Below are positions 41,215-52,367 of a DNA stretch of 64,000 nucleotides, piece by piece. The DNA comes from Streptosporangium sp040640155 (GTDB lineage: Bacteria; Actinomycetota; Actinomycetes; Streptosporangiales; Streptosporangiaceae). Numbering within the stretch: the stretch's first letter is position 1; every line of letters begins with the position of its first letter. The notes under the pieces were generated by a model. The model ran no database searches, had not been told where the DNA came from, and saw only the letters and a list, made by a program, of their open reading frames with translations. The position numbers and the translations under genes are program-made. The stretch is taken from assembly GCF_040640155.1 (NCBI RefSeq), contig NZ_JBFABE010000021.1:48227-112226 (forward strand), in the 5' to 3' direction.

Positions 41215-43041
41215 CTACTGCTGAGTGATCTTCACGTCGTCGACGCCGGCCTCGACGAGGGAGGCGCCGGAGGCGTCACCGGCCTCGACCAGGATGCGGA
41301 CGCTCTGCCCGGCGAAGGCGGAGACGTCGACGCTCGCCGTGGCCCAGGCGCCGTTGCGGTTGGCGGCCGAGCCGAGCTGCTGGAAGACCTGGGTGGTGGA
41401 GGAGCCGACGACCTTCACCCGCAGGAAGTCGGTGTTGGAGGCGTTGGAGCCGTGCGCCAGGTACCAGGAGAAGCCCAGCCTGAGCGTGCCGGACGAGGGC
41501 AGCGTGATCGCCGGTGAGCGGACGCTGCTGACCCCGCCGTCCAGGTCGTGGTCACCCGCCGCCGCGCCGGCGAGGCGTCCGGTGACCAGGTCGTTGCTGC
41601 CGCTGACGGTGGTGCCGAGCTGCTTGGCGCCGCCGGAGGTGGTGGCCTCGGGGTCACCGCGCTCCCACGCGCCGGAGGTGGCGGTGTCGGTGCCCGAGGG
41701 GTTGGTCGTCCAGCCGGTCGCCGTCTCGAAGGTGTCGGAGTAGACCGTCACCCCGGGGTTGGAGCCGCCGCAGTACTGCGCCTCCTTGCCGATGATCCGG
41801 TAGACGCAGTCGGAGTACTCGATGAAGCGGAGCACGGCCTCGCGGTTGCGGGTGGTCTGCGGGACGATCTGCTCGTCGGGAGGGTAGAAGCCCGGCGAGG
41901 CGCTCGTCGGGTACATCTCGAAGGTGTAGCTGAAGATCTTGTGGACGCCCCACATCCAGTCGTCGATGGTGCCGTCGGTGACGTAGAGGTCGCTGGCCTG
42001 CTGGGGGGTGTAGCCGTTGGTGGAGGCCATGTTCTGGCCCAGGGTCGCGTGGGCGTCGCGGTCGTCCTGGGTCAGGCCGGGCGCGGTGTCGTTGAAGGTG
42101 TAGCCGTACGGCCACAGGATCAGCTCGCCGTAGGTGTGCCAGTCGATGTGCGACTTGATCTGCTGCACCCCGCCGACGACCCGGCTGCGGACCCAGTTGG
42201 CCACCGCCCTGACCTCGGGCGCCGACTCCGCCGCCGAGCCCCGGTAGGTGTCGCTGGAGGCCGAACCGGACGAGCCGCCGCAGCAGCCCCAGTTGTAGCC
42301 CCAGTTGCGGTTCATGTCCGTGCCCACGTACGACGAGCCGGAGTTGGGCTGGCGGTTCTTGCGCCAGGAGCGGTAGGAGCCGGTGGCGATGTCGTACTCG
42401 CCGCCGTCGGGGTTGAGGTCCGGCATGATCCAGATCTCGCGGCCGTTGACCAGGTTCGCGATACGGCTGTCGGTGGCGTAGCCGTCGGTGAACAGGTTGA
42501 GCAGGTAGATCGCCATCTCGACGGTCAGGTGCTCGCGGGCGTGCTGGTGGTGGGTGAACAGCACCTCGGGCTCGTTCTCGTCCGTGGCGACGTTGTCACT
42601 GATCTTCACCGCGATCAGGTCGCGTCCCTCGTACGAGCTGCCGTAGCTGATCTTGCGGGCGATCGTCGGGTGGTCGGCGACGATCTTGTTCACCGCGGCG
42701 GTCATCTCGGCGTAGGTGTGGTACCCGGAGTCGGACGGCGGGAAGTCCGCGCGCTGCTCGGGCCCGGTCGGGAATAACGCCCTGGGGATCCTGGTGACGC
42801 TGTAGCCGAGCTTCTTGATCTCGGCGACCTCTTCCTGGCTGGCGGTGACCACGATCGAGTCGGAGTCGACCTGGTCGATCGCGGCGCCTGTGGCGGCGAC
42901 CGCGCTGCGCTGCTGGGACGTGGTCGGTCCCTGGACCTTGTACTGGCTGTTCGGTTGTGGCTCGGCCGAGGCTCCGGCCCCGGTCACACCGAGACACAAC
43001 AGCGCCAGGGCGGCGAACACCACGATCAGTCGGCGTCTCAC
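41215..43041 (-). CDS. Secreted M14 zinc carboxypeptidase
   Basis: A 608-residue exported peptidase. The signal peptide spans residues 1-26 (RRRLIVVFAALALLCLG, cleaved after GASA). A propeptide-like region precedes the M14 domain (about 105-430). Zinc ligands are in HAREH (His167, Glu170) and the later SHIDWHTYG His; the catalytic Glu is in SYTFEMYP. The C-terminal ~160 residues are a jelly-roll domain (FETATGWTTNPSGTDTATSGAWERGDP, GFSWYLAHG, VDDVKITQQ) as in secreted multi-domain peptidases. It removes C-terminal residues from extracellular peptides and is likely used for nutrient scavenging. Its promoter lies in the AT-richer 43050-43150 region. Confidence 0.92.
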   Translation of the reverse strand: MRRRLIVVFAALALLCLGVTGAGASAEPQPNSQYKVQGPTTSQQRSAVAATGAAIDQVDSDSIVVTASQEEVAEIKKLGYSVTRIPRALFPTGPEQRADFPPSDSGYHTYAEMTAAVNKIVADHPTIARKISYGSSYEGRDLIAVKISDNVATDENEPEVLFTHHQHAREHLTVEMAIYLLNLFTDGYATDSRIANLVNGREIWIMPDLNPDGGEYDIATGSYRSWRKNRQPNSGSSYVGTDMNRNWGYNWGCCGGSSGSASSDTYRGSAAESAPEVRAVANWVRSRVVGGVQQIKSHIDWHTYGELILWPYGYTFNDTAPGLTQDDRDAHATLGQNMASTNGYTPQQASDLYVTDGTIDDWMWGVHKIFSYTFEMYPTSASPGFYPPDEQIVPQTTRNREAVLRFIEYSDCVYRIIGKEAQYCGGSNPGVTVYSDTFETATGWTTNPSGTDTATSGAWERGDPEATTSGGAKQLGTTVSGSNDLVTGRLAGAAAGDHDLDGGVSSVRSPAITLPSSGTLRLGFSWYLAHGSNASNTDFLRVKVVGSSTTQVFQQLGSAANRNGAWATASVDVSAFAGQSVRILVEAGDASGASLVEAGVDDVKITQQ

Positions 43042-43238
43042 CTGTGTCCTCCTCAGGCACGCACTCTAGGGATTCGTCACGTGCCTCCACCGAGAGTCAA
43101 GCAGCGGCGTTGATTAGGAAAGGCCCAAATTTTAGGCGCCGCGGGGACTCGGGGGGCAGATCGGAGGACGCCCCCGAACCGGAGCACCGCGCGCCGCGTC
43201 CCGGGCGCGGCGAGAACTCCGGGAGTTCCGGGAGAGGA

Positions 43239-43646
43239 TCAGAAGACGACCCTGAACCAGACCGTCCGCGCACCGCCGGCGGGCTCGTCGTACATGCCCC
43301 AGCCCTCCGCGAGCAGGTCGACCAGGAACATGCCGCGCCCGCCCTCGGCCTCGGGGTCGTTGCGCACGTGCGGCGCCGAGGCGCCGGAGCCGGCGTCGCA
43401 GACCTCGACCAGCACCGCGGCCGGTCCCGTCGTCACCGTCATCGCGATCTCGCCGCCCGCCCCGGAGCCGGAGTGGACGACCGAGTTGGTCACCACCTCG
43501 CTCACCAGGAGGACGACGTCGTCGAAGGCGGGGTGCCCCTCACCCAGCAGCTCCCTGACCCGGCTCCGCGCCGTCGCCACCGACTCCGGAACCCCCTTGA
43601 GGGGCACCGTCGTCCGAGGTGAGACGGCCTGCCGTCCGGTCGTCAT
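43239..43646 (-). CDS. ATP-binding (HATPase_c) anti-sigma-type regulator
   Basis: A 135-residue serine-kinase-like ATP-binding protein (SpoIIAB/RsbW group). N-box DVVLLVSEVVTNSVVHSG, G1 box VCDAGSG, G2 region GGRGMFLVDLLAEGWG. It has no other domain. Such proteins pair with XRE-DUF5753 and DUF397 genes as developmental regulators in Streptomyces-like actinomycetes. ATG at 43646 (TTGRQAVSP) has GAGG about 6 nt upstream; earlier ATGs give a poor N-terminus. It is divergent from the XRE gene, sharing a 150-bp AT-richer promoter region. Confidence 0.88.
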   Translation of the reverse strand: MTTGRQAVSPRTTVPLKGVPESVATARSRVRELLGEGHPAFDDVVLLVSEVVTNSVVHSGSGAGGEIAMTVTTGPAAVLVEVCDAGSGASAPHVRNDPEAEGGRGMFLVDLLAEGWGMYDEPAGGARTVWFRVVF

Positions 43647-43796
43647 CGTTGACCTCACTCCCCGACCCGCATATTCCATGCACGTCGCCCTCTGAGATGG
43701 CACACTCACTCACGGTGAACTGTTCTATCAAGGACTGCAATACCTCAGGTTGAGATTCCACAGTTTTCCTATCAAAGGACGGAGGGAGGTAGATGC

Positions 43797-44663
43797 GTGG
43801 TTTCTCGACGCAGCCCCACGGCCCGGCATCGCCGCCTGGTCGCTGAACTCAACCGTCTGCGAAAGGACAGTGGGCTGAGCAGGGTGGAGGTGGCCGAGCG
43901 GATCGGCTCCACCGACACCACCGTCTGGCGGTACGAGACGGGCCAGACCCGGCCTCGTCCCTCGGACGTGTCGGCCCTCACCGACGTGTACGGCGTGACC
44001 GGGGAGGCGCGGGCCTCCCTGATCCAGATGGCCGTCGAGGCCAGGAGGCGCGACTGGTGGCACCGCCACCGGCAGGCGCTCAAGCCCGGCTTCGACTCCT
44101 ACATCGGGCTGGAGGCGGAGGCGTCCCTCGTACGGTCGTACGAGCCGCTGGTCGTTCCCGGCCTGATGCAGACCGAACCGTACGCACGCGCAGTGATCGA
44201 GGCGACCGCCGTCGCCCAGACCCCCTCCACGGTCGAGGAGACGGTCGCCGTGCGCATCTCGCGTCAGCGACTGCTGCACGGACCAGGCGACCCTATCCAC
44301 CTCGTCGCGGTGCTCGACGAAGCGGTGATCCGGCGCCGGATCGGCGGCGGCGACACCATGTCGGAGCAGCTGGAACATCTCGTCCACCTCGGCGGGCTGC
44401 CCAACGTGGAGATCCGGGTCCTCCCGTTCTCCGCCGGCGCCCACCCCGCGATGGACGGCCCGTTCTGCCTGCTCAGCTTCCCCGAACCGGAGGATCCCGA
44501 CCTGCTCTACCTGGAGCAGGCCGCGAGCGGGCTCCTGCCGGACGAACCAGAGCAAGTCAGCCGATACGCCTCCATGTTCGAGAGCCTCTGCGCCATGGCT
44601 CTCGGCCAGGAGGCGTCGGCGGCCTTCATCGCCCAGATGGCGGGAAGGTTTTCCACCCCCTAG
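43797..44663 (+). CDS. XRE-family regulator with DUF5753 domain
   Basis: A 288-residue regulator. Residues 12-70 are a helix-turn-helix (RLVAELNRLRKDSGLSRVEVAERIGSTDTTVWRYETGQTRP). Residues ~100-280 are DUF5753 (EAEASLVRSYEPLVVPGLMQTEPYARAVIEA, AVRISRQRLLHG, LVAVLDEAVIRRRIGG, LPNVEIRVLPFSAGAHPAMDGPFCLLSFPEP, DLLYLEQAASG). This is the WhiJ/SCO4441-like class found throughout Streptomyces and relatives and often linked to differentiation. GTG 43797 follows the ggagggagg RBS. It is followed by a DUF397 gene 18 bp on, an expected partner. Confidence 0.92.
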   Translation: MVSRRSPTARHRRLVAELNRLRKDSGLSRVEVAERIGSTDTTVWRYETGQTRPRPSDVSALTDVYGVTGEARASLIQMAVEARRRDWWHRHRQALKPGFDSYIGLEAEASLVRSYEPLVVPGLMQTEPYARAVIEATAVAQTPSTVEETVAVRISRQRLLHGPGDPIHLVAVLDEAVIRRRIGGGDTMSEQLEHLVHLGGLPNVEIRVLPFSAGAHPAMDGPFCLLSFPEPEDPDLLYLEQAASGLLPDEPEQVSRYASMFESLCAMALGQEASAAFIAQMAGRFSTP

Positions 44664-44681
44664 TACCCGAAGGAAGAAAAA

Positions 44682-44924
44682 GTGCGAGGGTCCACGATGG
44701 ATCTGTCCGACGCCCAATGGCGCAAGAGCGGCCGCAGCACCGGAGGCAACTGCGTGGAGGTGGCGGTCGTCCCCGGTGAGGCGACGACCGTCCCCCACAA
44801 GGCCGACTCCGACCACCTCTATCTCGTCCGCGACTCCAAGGATCCGAAGGGCCCGGCGCTGGCGTTCACCCCGAGCGAGTGGGACGCCTTCGTCGGCGGC
44901 GTGAAGGACGGCGAGTTCGACTGA
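44682..44924 (+). CDS. DUF397 protein
   Basis: An 80-residue DUF397 protein: AQWRKSGRSTGGNCVEVAVV, YLVRDSKDPKGPALAFTPSEWDAFVGGVKDGEFD. DUF397 proteins are encoded beside XRE-DUF5753 regulators and interact with them genetically, often as small modulators of development. GTG 44682 has AGGAAG upstream; ATG 44697 is an alternative that trims five residues. Two hairpins follow before the convergent GH3 gene. Confidence 0.9.
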   Translation: MRGSTMDLSDAQWRKSGRSTGGNCVEVAVVPGEATTVPHKADSDHLYLVRDSKDPKGPALAFTPSEWDAFVGGVKDGEFD

Positions 44925-44930
44925 CGGACC

Positions 44931-44962
44931 TCCGGGGGAACCGCCTCACCGGTTCCCCCGGA
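44931..44962. terminator. Hairpin terminator after DUF397 gene
   Basis: A perfect 12-bp stem (tccgggggaacc and its complement) with an 8-base loop, 6 bp after the DUF397 stop. Confidence 0.65.
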
Positions 44963-45000
44963 ACCACCGGCCGCACGGAGCACGACGCGCCCGGAACGGC

Positions 45001-45039
45001 GGCGAGGCCGGAGGGCGGCACGCGCCCTCCGGCCTCGCC
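45001..45039. terminator. Strong bidirectional hairpin
   Basis: A perfect 17-bp stem (ggcgaggccggagggcg with its complement) and a 5-base loop lie between convergent DUF397 and GH3 genes, the longest perfect hairpin noticed in the window. Confidence 0.8.
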
Positions 45040-45118
45040 TCCCGTCACCGGGCGGTCATCGCGGTCATCGCGGCCCTCGCACCGGACCTCGGATCCAGGT
45101 CCGGCGCCCGGGCCGGTC

Positions 45119-47779
<2,661 letters not shown>

Positions 47780-47880
47780 CGAGGGTCCGTTCTCGAGGCA
47801 CTGCGACGGTCACGGCGGCCCCCCCGGAGTCCGCACTTGGCAGATCCTGACGCCGTGACGCGGCCTAGTCAATAGCCCTC

Positions 47881-47894
47881 AGGGAGCGCTCTCT
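47881..47894. promoter_or_regulatory. LacI/CebR-type operator 1
   Basis: AGGGAGCGCTCTCT is an imperfect 14-bp palindrome (one mismatched pair) with the gagcgctc core known from CebR sites. It is about 105 bp upstream of the GH3 start, where a repressor would block initiation. Confidence 0.65.
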
Positions 47895-48009
47895 CGGATG
47901 GACGGGAGCCCCGCAAACACCCGATCGGCGGAAAACCGCCCCCACCAGCGGCGTCGCGACCACGAGCAGCCACACTTCCTTCCCGGCGACGATCAGATCA
48001 CCATCCTCC

Positions 48010-48023
48010 TGAGAGCGCTCTCA
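48010..48023. promoter_or_regulatory. LacI/CebR-type operator 2
   Basis: TGAGAGCGCTCTCA is a perfect 14-bp palindrome sharing the same core. The two operator centres are 129 bp apart, a distance that would allow repression by DNA looping (inference). No LacI-family gene lies in the window. Confidence 0.7.
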
Positions 48024-48202
48024 CGCTTCGTTGTCCCCCTTTTCCTTGTGGTCGTCCGCACGGCTCCGTCCTTGACATTGTAGATCAACACTTCCTTCTC
48101 CCACGGGACCGCACCGATCCACCCGGGACACCCCGCGGATACCCCGCCGGCCGAACCGCCGCGCGTTTGGGCCTAGGCAACCCCTCATCCGTGGACTAGC
48201 TT

Positions 48203-48218
48203 CTGGACAGGTGTCCAG
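48203..48218. promoter_or_regulatory. Candidate TetR operator
   Basis: CTGGACAGGTGTCCAG is an inverted repeat (ctggaca/tgtccag around a central gg) that ends 14 bp before the TetR start codon. Its position suggests autorepression of TetR and possibly of the P450 gene run downstream. Confidence 0.6.
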
Positions 48219-48232
48219 TTCGAGGAGCGACG

Positions 48233-48835
48233 ATGGCCAGGACGACCCAGGCCCCCCGGGCCCGGCTGTCGGACCGGCAGGCCGAGACCGTGCGCAGGCT
48301 CGCCGAGGCGGCGGTCGCGGAGGTCGCGGAACACCGGTACGAGGGGCTGACCGTACGCGGGGTGGCCAGGCGCGCGGGAGTGGCCCCGGCCACCGCCTAC
48401 ACCTACTTCGCCTCCAAGGACCACCTCCTGGCGGAGGTGTTCTGGCGGCGCCTGCGCGACCTGCCACCCCCCGCCCCCCTGCCCCACGGCGGTTCACCCG
48501 CCGAACGGGCGGCCGAGGCCCTGCGCGGGGTGGCGCTGCTCGTGGCCGACGATCCGGCCCTGTCGTCGGCCTGCACCGCCGCGATGCTCGCCGACGAACC
48601 GAACGTCCGGCGCCTGCGGGCCCGCATCGGCCTGCGCGTCCACGAACGGATCGCCGAGGCCACCGACGCCTCCCCCGCCGCCCTCCAGACCTTCGAGCTG
48701 GCCTTCTACGGCGCCCTGGTCCAGGCCGGAATGGGCCACCTCTCCTACGACGACCTCCCCGCCCTCCTCGCCACCACCGCCGCCACCGTCTTCCCCCCCG
48801 CCCCCCACGGGACCACACCGGAAAACACCCCATGA
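48233..48835 (+). CDS. TetR/AcrR-family regulator of the CYP51 locus
   Basis: A 200-residue TetR-type repressor: AAVAEVAEHRYEGLTVRGVARRAGVAPATAYTYFASKDHLLAEVFWRRL is the HTH domain (residues ~23-71). The remaining helices form the ligand-binding half and are diverse. It stands first in a co-directional run of P450/SDR/CYP51 genes, matching the position of the TetR regulator (Rv0767c) beside CYP123 in Mycobacterium. It has a palindrome immediately upstream and likely controls the locus in response to a steroid-like compound (inference). Confidence 0.88.
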   Translation: MARTTQAPRARLSDRQAETVRRLAEAAVAEVAEHRYEGLTVRGVARRAGVAPATAYTYFASKDHLLAEVFWRRLRDLPPPAPLPHGGSPAERAAEALRGVALLVADDPALSSACTAAMLADEPNVRRLRARIGLRVHERIAEATDASPAALQTFELAFYGALVQAGMGHLSYDDLPALLATTAATVFPPAPHGTTPENTP

Positions 48836-48878
48836 AGCCATGGCAGAAACCACCCCATGCCCCTGCCGGGGATCGGCC

Positions 48879-48947
48879 CGTGAGGCCGCGCCGATGACTG
48901 GACCGAGGAGCGCCGTGAGGCCGCGCCGGGGACTGGACCGAGGAGCG
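48879..48947. repeat. 35-bp direct tandem repeat upstream of P450
   Basis: Two copies of a 34-base block (48879-48912 and 48914-48947) differ at two positions. The block contains ggccgcgccg and gactggaccgaggagcg. It is followed by further gagcgaag repeats and lies just ahead of the P450 start. It may supply alternate RBS-like gaggagcg motifs. Confidence 0.85.
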
Positions 48948-48961
48948 AAGGAGCGAAGCGG

Positions 48962-50206
48962 ATGAGCGACGAGGGAAGGAGCCGGGTCCCAGCGGCCGAA
49001 CCGCGACGCGACAGCGTCGCCATCGGCGGGGCACCGCTGTACAGCCCCTATGACTACGCCGTGCACGAGGATCCCTATCCCGTCTACGCCAGGCTCCGGG
49101 AGGAGGCGCCGCTCTACCGCAACGAGGAGCTGGACTTCTGGGCGCTGTCCCGCCACGAGGACGTCGGCTCCGCGTTCAGGAACGGCTCGACCTACTCCAG
49201 CGGCTACGGGGTCTCGCTGGAGCCCACCGTGTGGGGGCCCGGCGCGCACCGGTCCATGTCCTTCCTGGCCATGGACCCGCCCCGGCACACCAGGATGCGG
49301 GCACTGGTGTCGCGGGGGTTCACCCCGCGCCGGGTGGCCGCGCTGGAGCCGCGGATCAGGGAGATCACGCGCCTGCACCTGGAGCCGGCACTGGAGGGCG
49401 GGGAGTTCGACTGGATCACGGCCGTCGCGAGCCGGGTGCCGATGGACGTGATCTCCGAGCTGATGGGCGTGCCCGAGGCCGACCGGCGGGAGTTGCGGCG
49501 GCTGGCCGACGTGCTGATGCACCGCGACGACGGCCTTCAGGAGATCCCGCCCGAGGGCGTGGCGGCCTCCCTCGAACTGGTCGGCTACTACGCGGACATG
49601 CTCGCCCTGCGGCGCGCCCGGCGGACCGACGACCTGACCAGCGCCCTGCTGGACGCCGAGATCGACGGTGAGCGGATGAGCGACGAGGAGATCATCGCGT
49701 TCCTGTTCCTGATGGTGGTCGCCGGCAACGAGACGACCACGAAGCTGCTCGGCAACGCCCTGTACTGGGCGTTCCTGAACCCGGTGGAGGGGGCCAAGGC
49801 CCTGGGCGGGGCGGTGGAGCCGTGGGTGGAGGAGACCCTGCGCTACGACACGTCCTCGCAGATGCTGGCCAGGCGGGTCGCCGAGGAGGTGGAGGTGCGC
49901 GGCACGCGCCTTCCGGTCGGGGCCCGGGTACTGCTGCTGGTCGGCTCGGCCAACCGCGACGAGCGGGTCTTCCCCGCCGCCGACCGTTACGACCTGGACC
50001 GCGACACCGGAGAGATGATCAGTTTCGGCCGGGGCGGCCACTTCTGCCTGGGGGCCTCGCTGGCCCGGATGGAGGGGCGGGTGGTCCTCGGCGAGCTGAC
50101 CCGGCGGATCACCGGTTACGAGATCGACCTGGCCGGGGCCGAACGGACGCACGCCGCCAACGTCCGGGGGTTCGCCCGCCTGCCGATGAGCGTGACCCGC
50201 CGGTGA
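48962..50206 (+). CDS. Cytochrome P450 (CYP123-like position)
   Basis: A 414-residue cytosolic P450. I-helix VVAGNETTTK (Thr for O2 activation), K-helix EETLR, meander, and the heme loop FGRGGHFCLGASLARME with the Cys ligand at residue ~362. N-terminal sequence YDYAVHEDPYPVYARLREEAPLYRN is typical bacterial class I. It needs ferredoxin; the CYP51 ferredoxin gene is nearby. By synteny it occupies the place of mycobacterial CYP123 (Rv0766c). Substrate is unknown, possibly a sterol or lipid. Start ATG (SDEGRSRVPAAEPRR) lies behind gcgaaggagcgaagcgg. Confidence 0.92.
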   Translation: MSDEGRSRVPAAEPRRDSVAIGGAPLYSPYDYAVHEDPYPVYARLREEAPLYRNEELDFWALSRHEDVGSAFRNGSTYSSGYGVSLEPTVWGPGAHRSMSFLAMDPPRHTRMRALVSRGFTPRRVAALEPRIREITRLHLEPALEGGEFDWITAVASRVPMDVISELMGVPEADRRELRRLADVLMHRDDGLQEIPPEGVAASLELVGYYADMLALRRARRTDDLTSALLDAEIDGERMSDEEIIAFLFLMVVAGNETTTKLLGNALYWAFLNPVEGAKALGGAVEPWVEETLRYDTSSQMLARRVAEEVEVRGTRLPVGARVLLLVGSANRDERVFPAADRYDLDRDTGEMISFGRGGHFCLGASLARMEGRVVLGELTRRITGYEIDLAGAERTHAANVRGFARLPMSVTRR

Positions 50207-50257
50207 GACCCCACGCGGCCCGGAACGCCCGGCCACGACCGACGACGGAGGTTTCCC

Positions 50258-51046
50258 GTGCCGAGAGTCCCCCCGCACCCCGAGCGCAGGCCGGCCCTGG
50301 TCAGCGGGGCCTCGTCCGGCATCGGGGCGGCCGTGGCCGTGGCCCTGGCGCGGGCCGGTCATCCCGTGGCCCTCGGCGCGCGCCGGGCGGCGGTCTGCGA
50401 GGAACTGGCGGCGAGGATCAGGGCCGGGGGCGGGGGGGCCGTGGCGCTGCCGCTCGACGTGACCTCCGACGGGTCGGTCTCTTTTTTTGTCTCCGAAGCC
50501 GAGCAAGCGTTAGGTGAAACAGAGGTGGTGGTGACCTGCGCGGGCGAGGTGACGCCGGGGAACGCCTACGAGACCTCCACCCCGGCCTTCGAGGCGCAGC
50601 TCCAGCTCGACCTGCTCGGCACCCAGCGGCTCGTGGCGGCCGTGGCGCCCGCGATGGCGGCCAGGAGACGCGGCGACATCGTGTTCGTCACCTCCGACGT
50701 GGTGCGCCTGCCACGTCCCCGGATGGGCGCCTACGTCGCCGCCAAGAACGCCCTGGAGGGGCCGGCCGGGGCGATGCGGATGGAGCTGGAGGGCACCGGG
50801 GTGCGGGCGTCGGTCCTTCGCCCCGGCCCGACGCTGTCGGGCATGGGCTCCACCTGGCCCGTCGAGGTCCTGCGGAAGGTCCTGGACGACTGGACGAGGT
50901 TCGGGCTGGCCAGGCACGACCGGTTCCTCAAGCCTCGCGACGTGGCGGCGGCCGTCCTGGCCGTGGTCTCCATGCCCCGCGGCGCGCACGTCACCCTCCT
51001 GGAGATCGAACCCGAAGCCCCCCTGAACGAGGAGCGGAATGACTAG
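50258..51046 (+). CDS. Short-chain dehydrogenase/reductase next to CYP51
   Basis: A 262-residue classical SDR. Cofactor loop SGASSGIGAAVAVAL (residues 16-30), Asp64-type DVTSDG, NAG-equivalent TCAGEVT, catalytic YVAAK. The C-terminal ~40 residues extend LKPRDVAAAVLAVVSMPRGAHVTLLEIEPEAP. It oxidises or reduces an alcohol/ketone, probably on the product of a neighbouring P450; synteny matches Rv0765c. GTG 50258 has GGAGG 6 nt upstream. A run of seven T near 50482 with locally low GC (tgtctccgaagccgagcaagcgttaggtg) stands out. The stop overlaps the CYP51 start by 8 nt. Confidence 0.9.
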   Translation: MPRVPPHPERRPALVSGASSGIGAAVAVALARAGHPVALGARRAAVCEELAARIRAGGGGAVALPLDVTSDGSVSFFVSEAEQALGETEVVVTCAGEVTPGNAYETSTPAFEAQLQLDLLGTQRLVAAVAPAMAARRRGDIVFVTSDVVRLPRPRMGAYVAAKNALEGPAGAMRMELEGTGVRASVLRPGPTLSGMGSTWPVEVLRKVLDDWTRFGLARHDRFLKPRDVAAAVLAVVSMPRGAHVTLLEIEPEAPLNEERND

Positions 51047-52367
51047 AAAAGCGCCCCCGGTGTCCGGGAGCGATCATCTGGAGGAGTTGCGCACCGATCC
51101 CGTCGAGCTCATGTGGCGGGTCCGCCGGGAGTGCGGGGACGTGGGGACGTTCTCGCTGGCGGGCCGGCCGGTCGTGCTGCTGTCCGGGGCCGAGGCCAAC
51201 GAGTTCTTCTTCCGGTCGGCCGACGAGGACCTCGACCAGGCCGAGGCGTACCCGTTCATGAAGCCGATCTTCGGCGAGGGCGTGGTCTTCGACGCCCCGC
51301 CCGAGCGGCGCAAGGAGATGCTGCACAACCAGGCGCTGCGGGCCACGATGATGCGCGGGCACGCCGAGACCATCGAACGCGAGGTCAGGGAGATGGTCGC
51401 GCTCTGGGACGACGAGGGCGAGATCGACCTGCTCGACTGGTTCGCCGAGCTGACCATCTACACCTCCTCCTCGTGCCTGATCGGCCGCAGGTTCCGCGAG
51501 CGGCTCGACGCGCGGTTCGCGCGGCTCTACCACGACCTGGAGCGCGGCACCGACCCGATCGCGTTCGTGGACCCGTACGCCGACATCGAGTCCTTCCGGC
51601 GGCGGGACGCGGCCAGGGCCGGTCTGGTGGCGCTGGTGCAGGAGATCATGGACTCGCGCGGCCCGGCGGCGCGCGAGGACCGCGACCTGCTGGACGTGCT
51701 GCTCTCGGTGCGGAACGAGGACGGCACCCCGCGCTTCGGCGCCGACGAGGTCACCGGCGTGTTCATCTCGATGATGTTCGCCGGGCACCACACCACCTCC
51801 GGCACCGCGGCCTGGACCCTGATCGAGCTGCTGCGCCACCCCGGGACGATGGCGCGGGTCGACGGGGAGCTGGAGACGCTGTACGCCGACGGCTCGGCCG
51901 TGAGCTTCCAGGCGCTGCGCGAGATCCCGGCGCTGGAGTCGGCGATCAAGGAGGCGCTGCGGCTGCACCCGCCGCTGATCCTGCTGATGCGGGTGGCCAA
52001 GACCCCGCAGCGGGTGTGCGGGTACGACATCGAGCCGGGCGAGCTGGTCGCCGCCTCCCCCGCGGTCTCGAACCGGCTGGCCGGGGACTTCCCCGACCCC
52101 GACTCCTTCCGGCCCGAACGCTACGCCGAGCCGCGCCAGGAGGACCTGGTCAACCGGTGGACGTGGATCCCGTTCGGGGCGGGCAGGCACCGCTGCGTGG
52201 GCGCCCAGTTCGCCATGGTCCAGCTCAAGGCGATCTTCTCGGTGCTGCTGCGGGACTGGGAGTTCGCGCCCGCCCAGCCGCTGGAGAGCTACCGCGACGA
52301 CCACACCAAGATGGTCGTCCAGCTCGCACGGCCCTGCGCGGTCCGCTACCGGAGGCGGGTCCGATGA
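51039..52367 (+). CDS. cyp51: CYP51, sterol 14-alpha-demethylase
   Basis: A 442-residue P450 clearly of the CYP51 family. It closely parallels Mycobacterium CYP51 throughout, e.g. RTDPVELMWRVRRECGDVGTF, AYPFMKPIFGEGVVFDA, PERRKEMLHNQALR, the I-helix MMFAGHHTTSGTA, K-helix KEALRLHPPL, and heme loop FGAGRHRCVGAQFA with Cys386. It removes the 14-alpha methyl group of sterols by three successive oxidations. Bacterial hosts rarely make sterols, so the natural substrate here is open (host or environmental sterol is possible). Start ATG overlaps the SDR gene by 8 nt; its stop overlaps the ferredoxin start (ATGA). Confidence 0.95.
   Translation: MTRKAPPVSGSDHLEELRTDPVELMWRVRRECGDVGTFSLAGRPVVLLSGAEANEFFFRSADEDLDQAEAYPFMKPIFGEGVVFDAPPERRKEMLHNQALRATMMRGHAETIEREVREMVALWDDEGEIDLLDWFAELTIYTSSSCLIGRRFRERLDARFARLYHDLERGTDPIAFVDPYADIESFRRRDAARAGLVALVQEIMDSRGPAAREDRDLLDVLLSVRNEDGTPRFGADEVTGVFISMMFAGHHTTSGTAAWTLIELLRHPGTMARVDGELETLYADGSAVSFQALREIPALESAIKEALRLHPPLILLMRVAKTPQRVCGYDIEPGELVAASPAVSNRLAGDFPDPDSFRPERYAEPRQEDLVNRWTWIPFGAGRHRCVGAQFAMVQLKAIFSVLLRDWEFAPAQPLESYRDDHTKMVVQLARPCAVRYRRRVR

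Larger units (their letters stand above)
47780..48232. other. Regulatory intergenic region between GH3 and TetR
   Basis: A 453-bp divergent region with no gene that I can support. It holds two LacI-type palindromes (listed separately), an AT-rich block near 48060-48095 (cttgacattgtagatcaaca) and a TetR-type palindrome beside the TetR gene. Open frames here lack domain similarity. Confidence 0.7.

Noticed and set aside
50476..50490. Possible frameshift at the T7 run in the first SDR of the CYP51 locus
   Set aside because: The frame remains open and the SDR motifs on both sides are in the same frame, so no correction is needed.
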